A stretch of 64,000 nucleotides of DNA from Reddybacter sp041277045 (GTDB lineage: Bacteria; Pseudomonadota; Gammaproteobacteria; Pseudomonadales; Porticoccaceae), in NCBI GenBank assembly GCA_041277045.1, contig JBGFSY010000001.1:1178001-1242000 (forward strand), in the 5' to 3' direction. The position numbers were made by a program, and so were the translations under genes. The notes beneath the pieces are model-generated. The model made no database searches and was not told the DNA's origin. It saw only the letters and a list, made by a program, of their open reading frames with translations. This document shows positions 54,818-64,000 of the stretch, in pieces. Within the stretch, counting starts at the first letter, position 1; each line of letters opens with the position of its first letter.

Positions 54818-56998
54818 ATGAATGTTATCAAGCAGTTGACAGGGGTGGTGTCAAAGACTGTGGCGGCGGTTATATCAAGCTTTATCCTGTTTCAGGCAGC
54901 TTTTGCAGGAACAGCGACTGTTGATGATATTAGTTTTTCGGCATTACCCGGCGGTCAGTTTGAGATTAAGCTTGGTGCCGCGAGTGGTTTGCCGGAGCCA
55001 AAAAGTTATGCCATAGACTCCCCGGCTCGAATTGTTCTCGAATTTGATGATACTTCGAGTGCATTAGATAAGAAAAAGTATCCGTTAGCATTTGATAATG
55101 CGCAGAGTGTGGTTGTGCTCAGTGCCGGTGGAAAAACCCGATTGATTGTTAATTTACAAGACCCCGTTGGTTTTGAAACCTTTCGGGATGAAGGTGGGGT
55201 GAGGTTGCTTATTGGGGCTTCTACGGGTGCTTCTCTTGTAGAAAAAGCCGATACGCCTTTGTTTGAGGTGTCTGCTAAGTCATCGAATGATAGCGTTGGT
55301 CCCGAAACGGGGAAAACAATTACAGAAGTTGATTTTCGTCGTGGAGAAAATGGCGAAGGCTTGGTTTCTGTCGGCTTGGCAGATGCTAATACTACGGTTG
55401 ATGTGAGCCAGATTGGCCAAAATATTATCCTTAATTTCTATCGTACCGGTTTACCTGAGGCCTTAAATCGAAAATTGGACGTGGTTGATTTTGCAACGCC
55501 GATAACAACTATTGATACCAAGACTGACGGTGCCGCAACCCAAATTGTAATTACAGCAACCGGAGAATACGATTATTTGGCTTATCAGGCAGATGATCAA
55601 TATGTTGTTAGTGTGAAGCGGCCGACACAAGAAGAGCTTGAAGAAAGGAAGTCTCGCTTTGAATTTACCGGTGAGAAGCTATCATTAAACTTTCAGGATA
55701 TTGAAGTTAGATCCGTATTGCAGTTGATAGCTGATTTCACTGATCTCAATTTGGTCGCTAGTGACACGGTCGTTGGTAATATCACTTTGAGGCTGAGAAA
55801 TGTGCCCTGGGATCAGGCCCTGGAAATTGTTTTAAAGTCCAAGGGCCTGGATAAGCGGCAAGAGGGTAACGTTTTGCTTGTGGCGCCAGCAGTTGAGATT
55901 GCCGAACGTGAGCGTTTACAGGTTGAGGCAAACAAACAGCTTATTGAGCTTGCGCCACTGGTGACGGAATTTGTACGTATTAAATACGCTGATGCCAGGG
56001 AGCTATTTGACCTGTTCAATGCTGATGAAAGCGATGGTGGTGGTGGTGATGCTGATGAGAATGCAACATCGAGTATCTTGTCCGAACGAGGTACTGCCAT
56101 TGTTGATGAGCGAACGAATACGATTATTTTGACTGATGTTCAGGATAAGATTGATGAGTTCTATCGCCTGGTTAAAGTGATCGATATCCCAGTAAGACAG
56201 GTGGAGATTGAGGCGAGAATCATTATTGCCAGTACAGATTTCCGAAAGGAAGTTGGTGTTCGGTGGGGTATTGCGGGTGTCAGGACTCCAAATAACGACA
56301 TTTTTGAATTCGGTGGCTCACGGGAGATTCTGGATAGTGACCCTGGTTCGCCCGCTGAGTTCTTTGGGGGAGTTCCTGGTGCTGCTCTGGATCTTTCTGA
56401 GACGCTTGGCGTTGACCTCGGGGTGACCAACCCTGCAGGCAGTCTGGCGCTTGGTCTGATGAAAGACGATACGATGATTGATCTTGAGTTGAGTGCGCTG
56501 GAGAGTGATGGTTTTGGAGAGATTCTCTCCCAACCGAAAGTTCTTACGGGCGACAAGCAGAGAGCTGTTATCAAGGCTGGTACCGAGATACCCTATGAAG
56601 ACCTAGACGATGAGGGAACATCAACTCTGAAATTTAAGGAGGCCGTATTAAAGCTTGATGTTACCCCTCAAATCACGCCGGACCACCGAGTTATTATGAG
56701 CCTGATCGTGGCTCAAGATACCATTGGTGAAGTTGTACCCACGGCAAATGGTGGCTCAGTGCCGTCAATCGACGTGACTCAAGTAGAAACCAAGGTGTTG
56801 GTGGGTGACGGGCAGACTCTGGTTTTGGGTGGTATTTTCCAAATGGACGAGTTGAAAGGTGTCGAGAAAGTGCCGGTATTAGGAGATATTCCCTATATTG
56901 GTCGTTTGTTTCGCAAAAATATTTCTGACCACACTAAGCGAGAAATACTGATATTCATTACGCCAAGAATCATTAGCGACCCCTTGCTTGATCGATGA
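54818..56998 (+). CDS. pilQ: Type IV pilus secretin PilQ
   Basis: PilQ forms the outer-membrane channel for the pilus. After a signal peptide ending near AAFA it has one or two AMIN domains (about residues 30-250) that bind peptidoglycan. The secretin N0/N1 domains begin at SLNFQDIEVRSVLQLIADFTDLN when read in parts. The C-terminal secretin domain includes VEIEARIIIAS, LSQPKVLT and VPVLGDIPYIGRLFR. I prefer ATG 54818 (726 residues), which has GAGGAG 6 nt upstream and gives a basic n-region. ATG 54794 (734 residues) overlaps the pilP stop and also has GGGGAG upstream. Its stop overlaps aroK. Confidence 0.95.
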   Translation: MNVIKQLTGVVSKTVAAVISSFILFQAAFAGTATVDDISFSALPGGQFEIKLGAASGLPEPKSYAIDSPARIVLEFDDTSSALDKKKYPLAFDNAQSVVVLSAGGKTRLIVNLQDPVGFETFRDEGGVRLLIGASTGASLVEKADTPLFEVSAKSSNDSVGPETGKTITEVDFRRGENGEGLVSVGLADANTTVDVSQIGQNIILNFYRTGLPEALNRKLDVVDFATPITTIDTKTDGAATQIVITATGEYDYLAYQADDQYVVSVKRPTQEELEERKSRFEFTGEKLSLNFQDIEVRSVLQLIADFTDLNLVASDTVVGNITLRLRNVPWDQALEIVLKSKGLDKRQEGNVLLVAPAVEIAERERLQVEANKQLIELAPLVTEFVRIKYADARELFDLFNADESDGGGGDADENATSSILSERGTAIVDERTNTIILTDVQDKIDEFYRLVKVIDIPVRQVEIEARIIIASTDFRKEVGVRWGIAGVRTPNNDIFEFGGSREILDSDPGSPAEFFGGVPGAALDLSETLGVDLGVTNPAGSLALGLMKDDTMIDLELSALESDGFGEILSQPKVLTGDKQRAVIKAGTEIPYEDLDDEGTSTLKFKEAVLKLDVTPQITPDHRVIMSLIVAQDTIGEVVPTANGGSVPSIDVTQVETKVLVGDGQTLVLGGIFQMDELKGVEKVPVLGDIPYIGRLFRKNISDHTKREILIFITPRIISDPLLDR

Positions 56999-57516
56999 GT
57001 GAGCAAATTCCTATATTTCTTGTCGGGCCAATGGGTGCAGGTAAAACGACCGTTGGTCGACACCTTGCTCGCCTGCTTGGCAGGTCATTCGTGGATCTCG
57101 ATCAGGAAATAGAGCAGAGCTGTGGTGCTGATATAGCCTGGATATTTGATGTCGAAGGGGAGGCCGGCTTTCGCAAGCGGGAGTCTGCAATGCTTCGCGA
57201 AGTGGCTAGCCGCAATAATATGGTGATTGCGACGGGCGGTGGTGTCGTACTTGATGGCGATAACAGAGTGCAATTAAAATGCAGTGGAACCGTTGTTTAT
57301 CTCTCGGTTGCCGCTAAGGTGCTCTACAGTCGTATGCAGCAAGATACGAAAAGACCCTTGCTACAAGTAGATGATAAGAAGGCGATGATTGAAAGTATTG
57401 CGAAGGAGCGTGAGCCCTTATACAGAGAAATTGCCGACATTGTTTTTGATGGCCATAAAAAAACACCCGCCGCAGCTGCGCAAGAACTAGCCGTATTAAT
57501 TCGACAACAGGCTTAG
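56995..57516 (+). CDS. aroK: Shikimate kinase
   Basis: AroK phosphorylates shikimate at the 3-position in aromatic amino acid synthesis. The 173-residue protein has the P-loop GPMGAGKTT at residues 11-19. The shikimate-binding Asp and Arg residues are in FVDLDQEIE and FRKRESAML, and the GGG stretch is in VIATGGGVVLDG. The lid Arg is in TKRPLL. Its ATG overlaps the pilQ stop (ATGA), and the aroK-aroB pair after pilQ is conserved in many Gammaproteobacteria. Confidence 0.97.
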   Translation: MSEQIPIFLVGPMGAGKTTVGRHLARLLGRSFVDLDQEIEQSCGADIAWIFDVEGEAGFRKRESAMLREVASRNNMVIATGGGVVLDGDNRVQLKCSGTVVYLSVAAKVLYSRMQQDTKRPLLQVDDKKAMIESIAKEREPLYREIADIVFDGHKKTPAAAAQELAVLIRQQA

Positions 57517-57590
57517 ACCAGTCTTTGCATTGATCCCGCACCTGCCTTGCTATGCTAAAATAGCCGCCCGGTAATTTTAGCTTCTATCTA

Positions 57591-58661
57591 ATGAATGTAT
57601 TAAACGTCGACCTTGGCGAGCGTAGCTATCCAATCATGATTGGTTGTAGTTTACGCCACAGTGCAAGTTCTTTAGCGCCCTATATTAAAGGTGATCAGGT
57701 TTTGGTGGTCAGCAACGAAACAGTTGCGCCACTCTATCTGGCGGAATTGTTGGGCAACATCAATGCTCGTACACTTGACTCTCTGGTGCTGCCAGATGGC
57801 GAGCAGTACAAAACGATGGATACCCTCAACACGGTTTTTGATGCCTTGCTGGAACACCGGCATGACCGATCAACAACGCTCATCGCCTTGGGGGGAGGTG
57901 TGGTTGGTGATATAACGGGTTTTGCCGCAGCCTGCTACCAAAGAGGTGTTAACTTTATTCAGATACCCACGACCTTGCTAGCTCAGGTTGACTCATCGGT
58001 CGGTGGTAAAACAGCAGTGAATCACCCTTTGGGTAAAAACATGATTGGTGCTTTCCATCAGCCCCAGTGCGTGTTGATTGATATTGCAACTCTGCAAACC
58101 TTGCCTGAGCGGGAGTATCGTGCGGGCCTTGCTGAAGTTATCAAGTACGGGCTGATTACCGACCTGGATTTTTTTATTTGGCTCGAAGAGCATATGCCAC
58201 GCTTGCTGGCCAGAGAAGATGATGTTGTGCTCTATGCCGTTGAGCACTCTTGCCGCTTGAAAGCGCAAGTTGTGAGTGAAGACGAGCGAGAGAGTGGGTT
58301 GCGGGCAATTCTTAACCTCGGTCATACTTTCGGCCACGCCATTGAGACCCACGAGGGTTATGGTGAATGGCTTCACGGTGAAGCGGTGGCGGCAGGCATG
58401 TGCATGGCGGCCGATCTGTCCATGCGTCTGGGTTGGATTTCAGATGCTGACCTGGAACGGGTTATCAGCTTGATGTCTCAGGCGGGCTTGTCAACCACCC
58501 CGCCTAATATTACTACTGAGCAGTTTCTTAGTCTGATGGCGGTCGATAAAAAAGCACTGGGTGGCCAGGTTCGACTGGTTCTTCTTCAGCAACTTGGCAA
58601 AGCCGTTATTACGGCCGATTACGGCTCTGATTTATTGCGAGCGACTTTATCGGGTCGTTGA
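57591..58661 (+). CDS. aroB: 3-dehydroquinate synthase
   Basis: AroB converts DAHP to 3-dehydroquinate with NAD and a divalent metal. Of 356 residues, the NAD-binding and active-site stretches [33 protein letters not shown] and [19 protein letters not shown] are complete. The metal ligands lie in [11 protein letters not shown] (Glu), [12 protein letters not shown] (His) and LHGEAVAAG (His). It is 74 bp from aroK. The hairpin at 58723-58756 is placed to end this operon. Confidence 0.97.
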   Translation: MNVLNVDLGERSYPIMIGCSLRHSASSLAPYIKGDQVLVVSNETVAPLYLAELLGNINARTLDSLVLPDGEQYKTMDTLNTVFDALLEHRHDRSTTLIALGGGVVGDITGFAAACYQRGVNFIQIPTTLLAQVDSSVGGKTAVNHPLGKNMIGAFHQPQCVLIDIATLQTLPEREYRAGLAEVIKYGLITDLDFFIWLEEHMPRLLAREDDVVLYAVEHSCRLKAQVVSEDERESGLRAILNLGHTFGHAIETHEGYGEWLHGEAVAAGMCMAADLSMRLGWISDADLERVISLMSQAGLSTTPPNITTEQFLSLMAVDKKALGGQVRLVLLQQLGKAVITADYGSDLLRATLSGR

Positions 58662-58676
58662 GTCCAAAAGTCATGT

Positions 58677-58705
58677 TTGTCCCCCTGCTGTTCCACGTGT
58701 AGAAT
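58677..58705 (+). promoter_or_regulatory. Candidate sigma-70 promoter of gltB
   Basis: TTGTCC (58677-58682) and TAGAAT (58700-58705) are exactly 17 bp apart. The -10 matches five of six consensus bases. The predicted start lies near 58712, just before a terminator-like hairpin. Confidence 0.5.
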
Positions 58706-58722
58706 ATCCCCCCTTTTGTGTG

Positions 58723-58756
58723 AACCCTCTTTGATTTCTGAAGGGGGTTTTCTTTC
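58723..58756 (+). terminator. Terminator or attenuator between aroB and gltB
   Basis: AACCCTCTT pairs with AAGGGGGTT (one G-T pair) around a 9-nt loop, followed by the T-rich tract TTTTCTTTC. It ends aroB transcripts, but it also lies downstream of the candidate gltB promoter, within the gltB leader. Confidence 0.65.
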
Positions 58757-58783
58757 TAATTCACTGTTATAAAAGAGTTTTTT

Positions 58784-61700
58784 ATGGCGAACGGCTTATA
58801 TCGTTTGGATGAGTTTCGCGATAACTGCGGCTTTGGTCTGATTGCTCACGCCAAGGGTGAGAGTAGTCACCGCTTGCTGCAGACCGCAATAGAAGCGTTG
58901 ACCTGTATGACCCACCGCGGTGGTATCGCCGCCGATGGTAAAACAGGTGATGGTTGTGGCTTGTTGATTCAAAAGCCGGATGCTTTTTTACGTAGTGTGG
59001 CCAGTGAGGTTTGCGCAACGAATCTGCCAGCGCTTTACGCTGTTGGCGTGATGATGCTCAGTCAGGATGCTGATTGCCGAGCGCAGTCCAAGCGAGTGGT
59101 TGCTGAAGAGCTAGATCGACAGGACTTGGGGCTTAGTGGCTGGCGAGAAGTGCCAACTGACCCCGCGTGCCTTGGCCCCATCGCACTTGAAACATTGCCA
59201 GTGATCGAGCACCTGTTTATTGCGGCCCCGGAGGGGATGGAAGATAAGCAGTTTGATGCGCGATTGTTTATTGCCCGCCGTCACATTGAAAATCGACTGG
59301 TGGAGGATAAGGCCTTTTATATCGCCAGTTTTTCGGCAGCCGTGGTCTGTTATAAAGGTCTGATGATGCCGGTGGATTTGCCGCATTTTTATAAAGATCT
59401 GTCAGACTCACGTTTAGAGACAGCTATTTGCGTTTTCCATCAGCGCTTTTCGACCAATACCCTGCCGAAATGGCCGCTAGCCCAGCCGTTTCGAATGTTG
59501 GCTCACAACGGTGAAATCAATACGATTCTCGGCAACAGAAACTGGTCCGTTGCGAGAACGCCAAAATTTAAATCGCCGCTTTTGCCCGACCTTAATGATG
59601 TGGTGCCGCTGGTTAATCGCACTGGCTCAGACTCTTCAAGTCTCGACAATATGTTGGAGTTACTGGCGATAGGCGGCATGCCTTTACACTGCGCCGTGCG
59701 GATGTTGATTCCACCGGCCTGGAATAATGTCGAAGATATAGACCCCAACGAGAGTGCCTTTTTTGAATACCAGTCCATGCATATGGAGCCCTGGGATGGG
59801 CCAGCCGGTCTGGTGATGACCGATGGTCGCTATGCGATTTGTGCTCTCGACCGCAATGGTCTGCGGCCTTCGCGCTGGGTATTAACTGACGATGACATTA
59901 TCACCGTTGCCTCGGAGGTTGGTGTCTACGACTACGAGCCTGAAAATGTTGTTGCCAAGGGTCGCCTTGGGCCGGGTGACATGCTGTCTATCGACGTTGT
60001 TAAAGGTTTGATTGAAACGCGGGCGGAGATTGATCATCGACTCTCCCGCGAGTTGCCCTATAAAAAATGGTTGAAGGCGGGTGTTCGCGCCATTGAATCG
60101 ACCATGGATGAGGATGGTATTGAGCTAGAGGGCAGTTTGACTAGCGAACAAATCAATACCTATATGAAGCTTTACGGGGTGTCTTTTGAAGACCGCCGTC
60201 AGGTGATGAGCCCCCTTGCGGAAGGTGGGCAAGAGGCGACGGCCTCAATGGGTGATGATTCCCCGTTGGCTGTTCTGTCTCAGCAAAACCGCAGCTTATA
60301 TGACTATTTTCGACAGCAATTTGCCCAGGTAACGAACCCGCCGATTGACCCCTTGCGCGAAGCCATCGCAATGTCGCTAAGCACTCAGCTGGGCAAAGAG
60401 CTCAATATCTTCGAGCAGGACGCTGATCACGCGATTCGTATTAATCTCAATAGCCCCGTGTTGTCGCCGCGTAAATATTATGCCTTGAAATATAACGACC
60501 ACGAGGCTTTCCCGGTACAGAAGTTTGATCTCAACTACGACCCCGAGAAAAAAGATTTACGCGAGGCAATTACTGACCTTTGTAAAGAGGTAGAGCTGGC
60601 GGTTCGAGGCGGCAAGGTGATTTGTATCTTGTCTGACCACGACATCGTTGAGAATAGACTGCCTATTCATATGTTGTTTGCCGTGGGTGCCGTTCACAAC
60701 CACTTGATTAAGGTCGAGTTGCGTTGCGATGCCAACATTATTGCCAGCACGGGCAGTGCTCGCGACTCCCACCAAATTGCGGCTTTAATCGGTTGTGGCG
60801 CCTCCGCCGTCTACCCCTACCTCAGTTTTCATGTGCTTTGCGACATGATTGAAAGTGGTGAGCTGAGCTGCAGTGTGGATACGGCCTTTAAAAACTACCG
60901 CCGTGGTATCAATAAAGGCTTGATGAAAATCCTCTCGAAAATGGGTATTTCAACCATCACCTCCTACCGTGGTGCCGTGCTATTTGAAGCGCTGGGCCTG
61001 TGTGATGACATTGTTGATCTCTGTTTCTCCGGTATCGTTAGTCGCATTCAAGGTGCAACCTTTGGCGATTTTGAAGAAGATCAGCAAGCGCTCGCCGATA
61101 GCGCCTGGCTAGCGCGCAAGCCCATCGCTCCCGGTGGTTTGTTGAACTATATCCACGGTCAGGAATACCACGCCTTTAATCCCGATGTCGTACAGGCGCT
61201 ACACAAGGTTGTGCGCAGCGGCGACTATGCTGATTGGTGCGCCTACGCCGATTTCGTTAACCAGCGACCGATATCGTCATTGCGCGATATGATGCAGCTG
61301 AAAACCGATGGCGATAGCATTGCGCTAGATACTGTTGAGTCGGCTATGAGTATCGTAAAGCGCTTTGATTCGGCAGGCATGTCGTTGGGAGCACTCTCCC
61401 CCGAGGCTCATGAGGCTTTGGCTGAAGCGATGAATAGCCTGGGCGGGCGCTCGAACTCTGGTGAAGGTGGTGAAGACCCGGTGCGCTACGGCACCCTGAA
61501 AAGCTCAAAAATCAAACAGGTCGCCTCTGGCCGCTTTGGCGTGACACCGCATTATTTGGTGAATGCCGAGGTGATACAAATTAAGGTAGCCCAGGGTGCT
61601 AAGCCCGGCGAGGGTGGCCAGTTACCCGGAGGCAAGGTTAATCAGCTCATTGCGACCTTGCGCTTTTCAGTGCCCGGTGTGACGCTAATTTCACCACCAC

Positions 61701-63241
61701 CCCATCACGATATCTATTCGATTGAAGATCTCGCTCAGTTGATTTTTGATTTAAAGCAAGTGAATCCCAAAGCACTGATATCTGTTAAATTGGTCTCTCG
61801 CCCCGGTGTTGGCACCATTGCAGCCGGCGTGGCGAAGGCCTATGCGGACATGATTACCATCTCCGGTTATGACGGTGGTACGGCGGCCAGTCCGCTGACC
61901 TCGATTCGCTATGCCGGTTCGCCCTGGGAACTCGGCCTTGCCGAGACCCACCAAACCCTGCGTGCCAACGACCTGCGTGACAAGGTGCGTGTACAGGCCG
62001 ACGGTGGATTGAAAACCGGCCTTGATGTGGTTAAAGCGGCTATTTTAGGTGCTGAAAGTTTTGGTTTTGGCACCGCGCCGATGGTTGCTCTGGGTTGTAA
62101 ATACCTGCGGATCTGCCATTTGAATAACTGCGCGACGGGTGTCGCTACCCAGAACCAGGAGTTGCGCGACGGTTACTACAAAGGCACCGTTGAAATGGCG
62201 AAGAATTTTTTCCTCTTCGTTGCAGAAGAAGCGCGTGAGTGGCTGGCCGTTCTCGGAGTCGCCTCTTTGCAAGAGCTTATTGGCCGTGTTGATTTACTTG
62301 AGTTATTGCCCGGTGTGACTGCGCGTCAAAGCCAACTGGATTTAACGCCCATCATTCACACGGACGACCTTTTAGAGTCGAAGCCCCAATACTGTCAGCA
62401 GGAGAGAAATGCTCCCTGGGATAAAGGCCTGCTAGCCGAAGAAATGGTGACAGACATGCTGCCTGCTATCGAGGCAAAATCGGGTGGGCGTTTTGAATAT
62501 CAGGTGTCCAACTGTGACCGCTCTATCGGTGCGCGTTTGAGCGGAGAAATTGCTCGCCGCCACGGCAATCAGGGTATGGCGGCCACCCCGATCGAGTTGC
62601 GTTTGTCCGGTATTGCTGGGCAGTCGCTGGGTGCCTGGAACGCCGGGGGCCTGGATATTTATCTCGACGGCGACGCCAATGATTACGTGGGTAAAGGTAT
62701 GGCAGGCGGCAAGATCGTGCTCACGCCGCCTCAGGGCAGTCAGTTTGCCAGTCACAAAACGCCAATTATGGGCAATACCTGTTTGTACGGCGCGACCGGT
62801 GGTCGGCTATTTGCGTCGGGCCGTGCGGGCGAGCGTTTCGCCGTGCGTAACTCGGGTGCCCAGGCAGTGGTTGAAGGCGCGGGAGACCACTGTTGTGAAT
62901 ATATGACCGGCGGTGTCGTCACCATACTAGGGCCGACGGGGTATAACTTTGGTGCCGGTATGACGGGCGGATTTGCCTATGTGTTGGATATGGAGCGCAA
63001 GTTTTACGACCGGGTCAACATGGAGCTGGTTGAGCTGAGCCGTATCACCACAGAGCCTCTGGAGAGCCATCGCAATTATCTGCGTGAGGTTATTGAGGGC
63101 CATGTCGAGGCGACGGGCAGTGAATGGGGAGCAACCCTGTTGGAAGATTTTGGTGACTATGTGTCTAAATTTTGGCTGGTGAAGCCGAAATCTGCTTCTT
63201 TAAGCAGTTTGTTGGCGACGACACGAGCCCGCCCGGAATAA
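58784..63241 (+). CDS. gltB: Glutamate synthase (NADPH) large subunit
   Basis: GltB makes two glutamates from glutamine and 2-oxoglutarate. The 1485-residue protein begins [19 protein letters not shown]; Cys15 becomes the N-terminal nucleophile of the type-2 glutaminase domain after removal of a short propeptide. Central and FMN-binding synthase domains follow, with [14 protein letters not shown] and the 3Fe-4S ligands in [12 protein letters not shown]. The C-terminal GXGXG beta-helix lies near [13 protein letters not shown] and [17 protein letters not shown]. All domains are full length. gltD follows after 44 bp. The 122-bp leader holds a promoter and a hairpin. Confidence 0.97.
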   Translation: MANGLYRLDEFRDNCGFGLIAHAKGESSHRLLQTAIEALTCMTHRGGIAADGKTGDGCGLLIQKPDAFLRSVASEVCATNLPALYAVGVMMLSQDADCRAQSKRVVAEELDRQDLGLSGWREVPTDPACLGPIALETLPVIEHLFIAAPEGMEDKQFDARLFIARRHIENRLVEDKAFYIASFSAAVVCYKGLMMPVDLPHFYKDLSDSRLETAICVFHQRFSTNTLPKWPLAQPFRMLAHNGEINTILGNRNWSVARTPKFKSPLLPDLNDVVPLVNRTGSDSSSLDNMLELLAIGGMPLHCAVRMLIPPAWNNVEDIDPNESAFFEYQSMHMEPWDGPAGLVMTDGRYAICALDRNGLRPSRWVLTDDDIITVASEVGVYDYEPENVVAKGRLGPGDMLSIDVVKGLIETRAEIDHRLSRELPYKKWLKAGVRAIESTMDEDGIELEGSLTSEQINTYMKLYGVSFEDRRQVMSPLAEGGQEATASMGDDSPLAVLSQQNRSLYDYFRQQFAQVTNPPIDPLREAIAMSLSTQLGKELNIFEQDADHAIRINLNSPVLSPRKYYALKYNDHEAFPVQKFDLNYDPEKKDLREAITDLCKEVELAVRGGKVICILSDHDIVENRLPIHMLFAVGAVHNHLIKVELRCDANIIASTGSARDSHQIAALIGCGASAVYPYLSFHVLCDMIESGELSCSVDTAFKNYRRGINKGLMKILSKMGISTITSYRGAVLFEALGLCDDIVDLCFSGIVSRIQGATFGDFEEDQQALADSAWLARKPIAPGGLLNYIHGQEYHAFNPDVVQALHKVVRSGDYADWCAYADFVNQRPISSLRDMMQLKTDGDSIALDTVESAMSIVKRFDSAGMSLGALSPEAHEALAEAMNSLGGRSNSGEGGEDPVRYGTLKSSKIKQVASGRFGVTPHYLVNAEVIQIKVAQGAKPGEGGQLPGGKVNQLIATLRFSVPGVTLISPPPHHDIYSIEDLAQLIFDLKQVNPKALISVKLVSRPGVGTIAAGVAKAYADMITISGYDGGTAASPLTSIRYAGSPWELGLAETHQTLRANDLRDKVRVQADGGLKTGLDVVKAAILGAESFGFGTAPMVALGCKYLRICHLNNCATGVATQNQELRDGYYKGTVEMAKNFFLFVAEEAREWLAVLGVASLQELIGRVDLLELLPGVTARQSQLDLTPIIHTDDLLESKPQYCQQERNAPWDKGLLAEEMVTDMLPAIEAKSGGRFEYQVSNCDRSIGARLSGEIARRHGNQGMAATPIELRLSGIAGQSLGAWNAGGLDIYLDGDANDYVGKGMAGGKIVLTPPQGSQFASHKTPIMGNTCLYGATGGRLFASGRAGERFAVRNSGAQAVVEGAGDHCCEYMTGGVVTILGPTGYNFGAGMTGGFAYVLDMERKFYDRVNMELVELSRITTEPLESHRNYLREVIEGHVEATGSEWGATLLEDFGDYVSKFWLVKPKSASLSSLLATTRARPE

Positions 63242-63267
63242 TTGAATGAATGTGATTGATAGCATAA

Positions 63268-64000
<733 letters not shown>

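Overview
The window is a contiguous piece of a gammaproteobacterial chromosome. Its gene orders match Pseudomonas and related marine groups: argH/algZ-algR-hemC-hemD-hemX-hemY, mrcA/pilMNOPQ-aroK-aroB-gltBD, mreBCD-maf-rng-yhdP-nitrilase, lptM-lysA-dapF-DUF484-xerC, and an E. coli-like nudE/yrfG-hslR-hslO-pckA block. The PA4642-type small protein, a BKACE enzyme and a bifunctional beta-oxidation protein suggest an aerobic, lipid-using marine lineage (Cellvibrionales/Spongiibacteraceae-like). That placement is inferred from gene content and order; no 16S or other marker is present. Nearly all of the window is housekeeping DNA. I see no tRNA, rRNA, IS element, prophage, CRISPR or defence island.

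Layout. 0.1-7 kb is the most accessory part: an SDR dehydrogenase, a luciferase-like oxidoreductase, a dead DUF1348 gene with two in-frame stops, an HDOD protein, a membrane-anchored MsrB, a BKACE gene behind a C11 homopolymer, and YccA. 6-15.5 kb is a seven-gene minus-strand run from mreB to a nitrilase-family gene (cell shape, septum nucleotide control, rRNA processing, envelope lipid transport). 15.6-19 kb is gatCAB for indirect Gln-tRNA synthesis, followed by a conserved hypothetical. 19-29.5 kb carries fatty-acid oxidation, a GST, a decayed CinA-like gene, cardiolipin synthase, SmrA, a PAS-GGDEF-EAL protein, dodecin and ComM.

29.5-32.2 kb is a nitrogen module: PII-AmtB-PII, preceded by a 527-bp control region with a near-consensus sigma-54 promoter and two NtrC-like sites. 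32.2-37.6 kb holds lysine and arginine biosynthesis genes, XerC and the 55-residue lipoprotein LptM. 37.7-44 kb has the AlgZ/AlgR regulators and the haem branch hemCDXY. 44-49.4 kb has pckA, hslO, hslR, yrfG, nudE and cysQ. 49.4-57 kb has divergent mrcA and pilMNOPQ. 57-64 kb has aroK, aroB, gltB and the 5' part of gltD, cut by the window edge.

Functional links: gltBD and the PII/AmtB module both serve ammonium assimilation. pilMNOPQ, AlgZR and the c-di-GMP protein bear on surface motility and attachment. mreBCD, mrcA, yhdP, lptM and cls build the envelope. The observations most worth checking are the two pseudogenes, the C11 tract, the glnK control region, the missing conventional start for mreC, and the promoter-plus-terminator leader of gltB. 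I did not find a convincing wholly new system.
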